A stretch of 5,428 nt of DNA from Actinomycetes bacterium (GTDB lineage Bacteria > Actinomycetota > Actinomycetes > S36-B12 > GCA-2699445), in contig JAHZKU010000148.1 of the NCBI GenBank assembly GCA_022600255.1, forward strand, positions 1-5,428, given 5' to 3'. A program made the translations under genes and the position numbers. The notes below the pieces were generated by a model, which saw only the letters and a program-made list of their open reading frames with translations, was not told where the DNA came from and made no database searches. Positions 1 through 4,363 of this stretch are shown piece after piece. Each line of letters opens with the position of its first letter. Position 1 is the stretch's first letter.

Positions 1-52
1 CCAAGCCCGTGACATTAGCCAAGCCCGTGACATTAGCCAAGCCCGTGACATT
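1..52. repeat. 18-bp tandem repeat, about 2.9 copies, upstream of secG
   Basis: The unit CCAAGCCCGTGACATTAG is present at 1-18 and 19-36, exact in both, and as a 16-bp partial copy at 37-52. The array then runs directly into the secG ribosome binding site. It starts at the window edge, so the real copy number is unknown. Because 18 is a multiple of three, reading frames persist through it. The frame starting at position 3 is open and ends at TGA 66-68, overlapping the secG GTG by 4 bases. The frame starting at position 2 is also open and continues into secG. The frame starting at position 1 has stops in each unit. I cannot tell whether the array is intergenic or the 3' end of the preceding gene. 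Confidence 0.9.
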
Positions 53-58
53 GAGGAG
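53..58 (+). promoter_or_regulatory. Ribosome binding site of secG
   Basis: GAGGAG lies 6 nt before the GTG at 65. It fixes the SecG start at the GTG and argues against reading upstream into the repeat array, even though that frame is open. Confidence 0.85.
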
Positions 59-64
59 TTTCCT

Positions 65-301
65 GTGACCCTGATATTGCAGATCCTGCTTGTGATCACC
101 AGCATGATCTTGATTGGACTGGTTCTGTTGCACAAGGGTAAGGGTGGCGGCATGTCGGACCTGTTCGGCGGTGGCATCTCAGGCAGTCTCGGTGGTTCAT
201 CCGTGGCCGAAAAGAACTTGGATCGAATCACCATCGTTGTTGGTGTCGTTTGGTTCGCCTGCATTGTCGGGTTGGGGCTATTGGTCGGGGCCGAGATTTA
301 G
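65..301 (+). CDS. secG: Preprotein translocase subunit SecG
   Basis: SecG is the small accessory subunit of the SecYEG membrane channel that exports unfolded preproteins with SecA. The 78-residue product has the family's two-helix hairpin. Transmembrane helix 1 spans about residues 3-22 and helix 2 about 55-75. They are joined by a glycine-rich loop with the typical actinobacterial signature LLHKGKGGGMSDLFGGG (21-37) and the AEKNLDRIT stretch (48-56) at the entry to helix 2. Length is normal for actinobacterial SecG. The GTG start is chosen for its strong GAGGAG at 6-nt spacing and because helix 1 starts straight after it. In related genomes secG follows tpiA; that gene is not visible here beyond a possible tail in the repeat array. 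The gene ends at TAG 299-301. Family assignment is secure. Confidence 0.97.
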   Translation: MTLILQILLVITSMILIGLVLLHKGKGGGMSDLFGGGISGSLGGSSVAEKNLDRITIVVGVVWFACIVGLGLLVGAEI

Positions 302-408
302 CTGATCGCGCTCGTTGCTGAACCTTCCTGATGGCCGGGCGCTCCCGACATTTCCGACACGATTTAAATCAGTTCCGGCCCAATCGCCACGAAGTTGATC
401 TTCTCGCA

Positions 409-414
409 TACGAT
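409..414 (+). promoter_or_regulatory. Weak candidate -10 element (TACGAT)
   Basis: TACGAT fits the actinobacterial TANNNT -10 pattern and is the best such hexamer I see between secG and rbpA. There is no convincing -35 at 16-19 bp upstream, which is common for actinobacterial housekeeping promoters but leaves this weakly supported. If used, transcription would start near 420, giving rbpA a leader of about 230 nt. Confidence 0.22.
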
Positions 415-614
415 CAGAGATGTGCGGTTGGTCAGTGCCGGTCTGCGTTCTCGGCGGGAATCTTCCTCAAGGGGATCATCGGTACTTTCGGGGGAGTAGC
501 CAGTCAGGGGACAAGAGCTCGTAAGGGCAACAACAGGAATAACGTCACGGGCAATAGCAGCTGGGATTCCAGTGGGATTTGTCCGATCCAGACGCCAAGA
601 GTGTGTGCGAATCA

Positions 615-638
615 GGGTGCGCTGCTGCAGCGCGGCCT
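615..638 (+). promoter_or_regulatory. Hairpin abutting the rbpA ribosome binding site
   Basis: GCGCTGC (619-625) and GCAGCGC (627-633) form a perfect inverted repeat around one base, T626. As RNA this folds as a GCGCU/AGCGC stem with a 5-nt loop. It can be extended by a U618-G634 wobble and, past a bulged G635, by pairing 615-617 with 636-638. The structure ends at the base before the AGGAGAGGA ribosome binding site. It could be an RNA leader element or, as a DNA palindrome, an operator. No U-tract follows, so it is not a classical terminator. Confidence 0.4.
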
Positions 639-647
639 AGGAGAGGA
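639..647 (+). promoter_or_regulatory. Ribosome binding site of rbpA
   Basis: AGGAGAGGA gives two overlapping Shine-Dalgarno matches and lies 6-7 nt upstream of the GTG at 654. It selects that GTG over the out-of-frame ATG at 647, which sits within the site itself. Confidence 0.8.
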
Positions 648-653
648 TGATCA

Positions 654-992
654 GTGGCTGGTGGACACGCGATTCGGGGAAGCCGAGTCGGCGCGGGACC
701 GATGGGCGAAGCGGAGCGAGGCGACGCCGCACCCCGAGTTTTTATCTCGTTCTGGTGCGCCAATGGGCACGAGACAGCGCCGAGCTTCCTAGAGGGCTCC
801 GTCCCGCCCGAAGAATGGGACTGCCCGAAGTGTGGTTGGCCGGCCGGCCAAGATGAATCCAACCCGCCGGCGCCGCCCAAGATCGAGCCTTACAAGACAC
901 ACTTGGCCTACGTGAAGGAACGTCGCAGCAACGATGATGCAGACGCAATCCTCACTGAGGCGCTAGCTGACCTGCACAACGACGACTTCTGA
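654..992 (+). CDS. rbpA: RNA polymerase-binding protein RbpA, zinc-binding form
   Basis: RbpA binds actinobacterial RNA polymerase and group 1/2 sigma factors and stabilises the open promoter complex. The 112-residue product shows the family layout in order. An N-terminal tail with RGSRVG is at 8-13. The core domain has zinc ligands in CANGH (C35, H39) and CPKC (C57, C60). A proline-rich basic linker is at about 70-81, with K76 and K81. The sigma-interaction domain runs from T82, with the conserved ERRS at 89-92. Compared with the Mycobacterium and Streptomyces proteins as I recall them, the YETDR tail motif is replaced by GPMGEAER (15-22), and THWDML by THLAYV (82-87). I recall this as a lineage-typical variant, not decay. 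The zinc-coordinating set is complete, whereas the M. tuberculosis protein lacks it. The GTG start is supported by a strong ribosome binding site. The gene stands alone, convergent with pgl. Confidence 0.95.
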   Translation: MAGGHAIRGSRVGAGPMGEAERGDAAPRVFISFWCANGHETAPSFLEGSVPPEEWDCPKCGWPAGQDESNPPAPPKIEPYKTHLAYVKERRSNDDADAILTEALADLHNDDF

Positions 993-1010
993 CGCAGCGC
1001 TCCGGGAACG

Positions 1011-1048
1011 GGTTGCGGTGGGACTGGGCACCCAGATGTGGGGCAACC
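1011..1048. terminator. Possible bidirectional terminator between rbpA and pgl
   Basis: The 76-bp convergent spacer contains nested inverted repeats. Outer arms are GGTTGC (1011-1016) and GCAACC (1043-1048). A symmetric 7+7-nt internal loop separates them from an inner CTGG (1024-1027) / CCAG (1032-1035) stem with a 4-nt loop. It would fold on either strand, as expected where two convergent genes share a terminator. There is no U-tract on either side, and the interrupted stem is weak, so this is tentative. Confidence 0.35.
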
Positions 1049-1068
1049 GCGCGGTGAACGGTCTTGAG

Positions 1069-1845
1069 CTAAGAACGATGCAAAACCGCGGCGGGGAGTT
1101 CGGCAGCGGCCGCATCGTCAATCAATGCCAATGTGCGCTGGGTCCCCACGGCTCCTGCCGCTGGATACTCGATCTTGTTCGCCCCAGGCGCCAACGCGCC
1201 AGCGAGCCCGTGAGCCTTCTCCGCCCCCGCCGCTACCAGCCATACTTCAGCAGCGCTCTGCAGGACCGGGAAAGTGTAGGTCAGCCGTTGTGGCGGCGGC
1301 TTGGGGGAGTCCAGTATGTCCGTCACGGTCACGTCCGTAACGGCGGTCTGCGGGTGGTTCGGGAACAGGGAAGCCACGTGGGCATCCGGCCCGACGCCGA
1401 GCATCAAGACATCGAACACTGGCACGGCGATGTCGGCACCTGGCGCAGCTAAGGCAGCGAGCTCGGCCGCATGGCCCCTAGCCGCAGCCGCGATGTCTGC
1501 GCCATAGGGCCCGTCACTGGCCGGCATTGCGTGAATCCGATCCTGGGCGATGTTCAGCGGATCCAGAATCGCGGCGCGCGCCTGGGTTTCGTTGCGATCG
1601 GGGTGTCCTAGCGGCAGATACCTCTCATCACCCCAGTAGAAGTCCACCCGATCCCAGTTGATCGCTGCGGCGGCCGGGCTGGCGACTACCGCCTCCTGTG
1701 ACTTGCCGCCCATGCCACCGCCGGTCAGTACGATGTGTGCATCGCCCCTAGCAGCTTGGGCATCAATGATCGAAGTGATGAGCCTGGCCGCCACGGACGC
1801 GGCGAGCGCCTCGGGAGTGGGGTGGACAATGATCTCCACGGTCAC
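1069..1845 (-). CDS. pgl: 6-phosphogluconolactonase
   Basis: Cytosolic Pgl (DevB/SOL family) hydrolyses 6-phosphoglucono-1,5-lactone to 6-phosphogluconate, the second step of the oxidative pentose phosphate pathway. The 258-residue product, normal for the family, shows the phosphate-binding VLTGGG loop (39-44), the WGDERYLP signature (71-78) with R84 and N85 of the following loop, and the active-site segment LGVGPDAHVASLFP (149-162), in which H156 is the predicted catalytic base. The SPKPPPQR segment and a C-terminal PAAGAVG motif also match the M. tuberculosis enzyme. The usual Asp-Gly-His is Asp-Ala-His here. The GTG at 1845 is chosen because it overlaps the opcA stop as GTGA and has AGGAG 7 nt upstream. 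The frame stays open far into opcA, but that part does not resemble Pgl. It is the last gene of the operon. Confidence 0.95.
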   Translation of the reverse strand: MTVEIIVHPTPEALAASVAARLITSIIDAQAARGDAHIVLTGGGMGGKSQEAVVASPAAAAINWDRVDFYWGDERYLPLGHPDRNETQARAAILDPLNIAQDRIHAMPASDGPYGADIAAAARGHAAELAALAAPGADIAVPVFDVLMLGVGPDAHVASLFPNHPQTAVTDVTVTDILDSPKPPPQRLTYTFPVLQSAAEVWLVAAGAEKAHGLAGALAPGANKIEYPAAGAVGTQRTLALIDDAAAAELPAAVLHRS

Positions 1846-2837
1846 TTCTTTGCTCCTGATTTCTTGTTCTTGCTGCTGCGCTTTTTGGATTTCTTGGTGA
1901 TCGGAGTTCCCGGCCGATCGATCTTCAGGCGACCCTGTTTGACCGCGTTCAGTCCAGCCAAAGCCTCGCCGTAGATCTCGTCGGGATCGAGTCGGCGTAG
2001 CTCTTCGGTCAGTGCGTCGGCGCGTGACCGACGCGGCAGTGCGATCGTGGCTGGGGGCAGGCCCGGCCGACTCAGTCGGGCAGTACTCCCATCGGGCCGA
2101 GCGATCGCGATGTCGCCCTCGGGCGTGATGAGGCGGACGCTGGTGATTCCCGGTCCCTTCGAGTTGACCACCGAGGCTGGCACTTTCAGCCTGGAACCAA
2201 GCCAAGATGCCAGCAAGTGCCCGGACGCGTGCGTCTTTGGCAACGAGACCTCTGCTCCGATGATCGGGGGATGTGGTTGATCCAGTGTCGCGGCCAGCAA
2301 GGTGCGCCAGGCGGTGGTCATCGTCCAAGCCAGGTCCGTGTCACCGGGGAAGTAGCCTTTCACCCGTTTGTTCAAGGCCTGCATCTGACGTGCGGACGCC
2401 GTGGCATCGGTGATCCGGCGCTGGGCGTGGGCCCCGATCGTGTTCTCGTGTGGGACATCGGGGGCATCAGTGGGCCAGTAGGACACGACGGGGGTGTCGG
2501 ACAACAACAACGGGATCGCCACCGAACCCGGGTGCTGCGACAGTTCCCCGTGAAGGCGCAGGACCGCGATCTCGCCTGGTCCTTCGTCACCACCGACCGA
2601 GATTTCCGCGTCGAGCCTAGGCTTCACCCGACCGCGCCGTGGAATCAGTACCAGAATCCGCATCGGGTGTTCCTGCGCGGAGAACGCTGCGACGGCGGTG
2701 GCATCGGCTTGGTTCTCCTCGTCGGTAAGGACGAGCAGGTTCAGAACCATGCCGGTGGCCGGTGAACCCATGCGATGTCGCTCGGCCGCAATCTCTGCAG
2801 CGACGGCGCTGCCGTTGGTGTCTTCGAGTCGAATCAT
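1842..2837 (-). CDS. opcA: Glucose-6-phosphate dehydrogenase assembly protein OpcA
   Basis: OpcA is the partner protein of G6PDH, needed for its full activity or oligomer assembly in cyanobacteria and encoded beside zwf in actinobacteria. The 331-residue product matches the family throughout, with EHPMRI (56-61), the hydrophobic segment SVAIPLLLSDTPVVSYWP (105-122), RRITDAT (140-146), GDTDLAW (165-171) and RRLDPDEIY (281-289). After about residue 305, where the M. tuberculosis protein ends, it continues into a lysine-rich tail with 9 Lys and 1 Arg in the last 17 residues. I chose the ATG at 2837 because it overlaps the zwf stop as ATGA, has GGAGG 5 nt upstream, and its MIRLEDT aligns with the MIVDLPDT start of M. 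tuberculosis OpcA. An in-frame ATG 12 bases upstream (2849) lacks a good ribosome binding site. It overlaps pgl by 4 bases. Confidence 0.95.
   Translation of the reverse strand: MIRLEDTNGSAVAAEIAAERHRMGSPATGMVLNLLVLTDEENQADATAVAAFSAQEHPMRILVLIPRRGRVKPRLDAEISVGGDEGPGEIAVLRLHGELSQHPGSVAIPLLLSDTPVVSYWPTDAPDVPHENTIGAHAQRRITDATASARQMQALNKRVKGYFPGDTDLAWTMTTAWRTLLAATLDQPHPPIIGAEVSLPKTHASGHLLASWLGSRLKVPASVVNSKGPGITSVRLITPEGDIAIARPDGSTARLSRPGLPPATIALPRRSRADALTEELRRLDPDEIYGEALAGLNAVKQGRLKIDRPGTPITKKSKKRSSKNKKSGAKK
1853..1857 (-). promoter_or_regulatory. Ribosome binding site of pgl inside opcA
   Basis: AGGAG on the minus strand lies 7 nt before the pgl GTG, within the Ser-Gly-Ala codons near the end of opcA. 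It supports the 258-residue start and reinitiation by ribosomes finishing opcA. Confidence 0.75.
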
Positions 2838-4363
2838 GGTCGCCTCCATTGCCGACCGTCATTGGCCATCATGTCGTAGGAAGACTTCGGGCCCCAGCCT
2901 CCGGATCGGTACTGATCGGGCTGGCCCTGTTCGGCCCAGTGGTCCAGGATCGGGTCCAGAATCTCCCAGGAACGCTCGACCTCCTCATGTCGCGGAAACA
3001 GTGGAGCATCCCCTAAGAGGACGTCCAGGATGAGGCGCTCATACGCCTCCGGAGAGGACTGTGTAAACGAGTCACCGTACTGGAAGTCCATCGTGACGTC
3101 GCGCACCTGCATCTGGGTTCCGGGAACCTTGCTCCCGAATCGCACCGTCATACCTTCGTCTGGCTGTACGCGCAGCACGATTGCGTTCTGGGAGAGCTCC
3201 TCCACGGAAGTCTGTGTGAAGGGAAGATGCGGGGCGCGCTTAAATACAACCGCGATCTCGGTCACCCGTCGCCCCAGTCGCTTACCGGTACGCAGATAGA
3301 ACGGCACCCCGGCCCACCGTCTGGTCTCGACGTTAACCCGGATGGCAGCGAAGGTCTCGGTCGTGGAATCCTTCGGGATACCGTCTTCTTCGAGATAGCC
3401 GGGCACTTTGATCCCGCCTTGCCAGCCAGCCGCGTATTGTCCCCGCGCCGTGTGTGCGGAGAGGTCCTTAGGAATGACCACGGCGCTGAGTACCTTCTCC
3501 TTCTCGCGCCGCACCGACTCAGCGTCAAAGTTGACTGGCTCCTCCATCGCGGTCAGAGCCATTGCCTGCAGGAGATGATTCTGGATCACATCGCGGGCCG
3601 CGCCGATCCCATCGTAGTAGCCAGCACGGCTGCCGATCCCGATGTCCTCAGCCATGGTGATCTGGACGTGGTCAACGTAGTTGGCCTTCCAGATGGGCTC
3701 AAAGAGGTTGTTCGCGAACCGTACGGCCATCAGATTCTGGACAGTCTCTTTGCCCAAGTAGTGGTCGATTCGGAACACCGAACCTGGATTAAAGACCTCG
3801 TCAACCGTGCGGTTCAACGCTTGCGCAGACTCTAGATCGTGACCAAACGGCTTTTCGATAACGACCCGACTCCACGCGTCCCCTTCTGTCTTGGACAGAC
3901 CGGAACGCTTGAGCTGATTCACGACAACAGGGAAGAACCGGGGTGGGATCGAGAAATAGAAAGCATGGTTTCCGCCGGTCCCGCGTTCCCGATCCAACTT
4001 GCCCAACACTTGCGCCAACTTATCGAATGCCGCGTCATCGCCGAGGTCACCGGCCACAAAACGAATGCCTTCGCTGAGTTGCGCCCAGACCTCTTCGGTG
4101 AACTTCGTGCGCGAGTGCTTCTTGACAGCATCGTGCACGATTTGTGCGAAGTCCTGGTCTTCCCAATCCCGGCGGGCCATCCCGACCAGCGCAAAATTTG
4201 GCGGCAGCAGACCGCGATTTGCCAGATCGTAGATTGCTGGCATGACCTTCTTGGTTGCCAAGTCACCTGTGACGCCGAAGATGACCATTGCGCATGGCCC
4301 TGCGATCCGAGGAAGCCGGGAATCCCTGGGGTCTCGGAGTGGATTGTCCGAGATGAGTGTCAT
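2834..4363 (-). CDS. zwf: Glucose-6-phosphate 1-dehydrogenase
   Basis: Zwf oxidises glucose-6-phosphate to 6-phosphogluconolactone with reduction of NADP+, committing carbon to the oxidative pentose phosphate pathway. The 509-residue cytosolic product is full length. The Rossmann dinucleotide loop is GVTGDLA (30-36), followed by IEKPFG (169-174) and the substrate-site signature RIDHYLGKE (198-206). H263 in QNHLLQ lies 62 residues after H201, matching the spacing of the phosphate-binding and catalytic-base histidines (178 and 240) in the Leuconostoc enzyme. The C-terminal domain has FYLRTGKR and ends in a WRRP tail typical of actinobacteria. The ATG at 4363 overlaps the tal stop as ATGA. Upstream in-frame codons extend 20 residues into tal but lack family similarity. 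GAGGA lies 9 nt before the start. It overlaps opcA by 4 bases, so translational coupling with both neighbours is likely. Confidence 0.98.
   Translation of the reverse strand: MTLISDNPLRDPRDSRLPRIAGPCAMVIFGVTGDLATKKVMPAIYDLANRGLLPPNFALVGMARRDWEDQDFAQIVHDAVKKHSRTKFTEEVWAQLSEGIRFVAGDLGDDAAFDKLAQVLGKLDRERGTGGNHAFYFSIPPRFFPVVVNQLKRSGLSKTEGDAWSRVVIEKPFGHDLESAQALNRTVDEVFNPGSVFRIDHYLGKETVQNLMAVRFANNLFEPIWKANYVDHVQITMAEDIGIGSRAGYYDGIGAARDVIQNHLLQAMALTAMEEPVNFDAESVRREKEKVLSAVVIPKDLSAHTARGQYAAGWQGGIKVPGYLEEDGIPKDSTTETFAAIRVNVETRRWAGVPFYLRTGKRLGRRVTEIAVVFKRAPHLPFTQTSVEELSQNAIVLRVQPDEGMTVRFGSKVPGTQMQVRDVTMDFQYGDSFTQSSPEAYERLILDVLLGDAPLFPRHEEVERSWEILDPILDHWAEQGQPDQYRSGGWGPKSSYDMMANDGRQWRRP
2843..2847 (-). 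promoter_or_regulatory. Ribosome binding site deciding the opcA start
   Basis: GGAGG on the minus strand lies 5 nt upstream of the ATG at 2837. It overlaps the G of the alternative ATG at 2849, so it can serve only the downstream start. It sits inside the last codons of zwf. Confidence 0.8.

Larger units (their letters stand above)
302..653. other. 352-bp non-coding gap between secG and rbpA
   Basis: I find no tRNA (no plausible T-arm plus acceptor stem), no clear U-tailed terminator after secG, and no ORF with a ribosome binding site. A plus-strand frame at 331-792 is open but has no Shine-Dalgarno, no recognisable motif, and runs into rbpA in another frame. What it does hold is a TACGAT -10-like hexamer at 409-414 just before an ATG, TGATC/GATCA arms at 396-400 and 412-416, and a GC-rich hairpin at 615-638 next to the rbpA ribosome binding site. 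The gap is long enough for an independent rbpA promoter and a long 5' leader. Confidence 0.7.

Noticed and set aside
457..485. GGAAT (457-461), and another GGAAT at 536-540, as sigmaR/SigH-type -35 elements for rbpA, since rbpA is sigmaR-controlled in Streptomyces.
   Set aside because: Neither has GTT at the required 18-19 bp downstream; the nearest triplets are CGG/GGT and AGC/GCT.
331..792. Open plus-strand frame of 153 codons across the secG-rbpA gap into rbpA.
   Set aside because: No Shine-Dalgarno, no recognisable motif, and it overlaps the first 139 bases of a confidently identified rbpA in another frame.
1846..2328. Upstream extension of the pgl frame into opcA.
   Set aside because: The extension has no Pgl similarity and would overlap a well-conserved opcA; the GTGA overlap and ribosome binding site place the start at 1845.
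2838..2849. Alternative opcA start at the ATG at 2849.
   Set aside because: No ribosome binding site upstream of it, and the family N-terminus aligns with the ATG at 2837, which has GGAGG at 5 nt.
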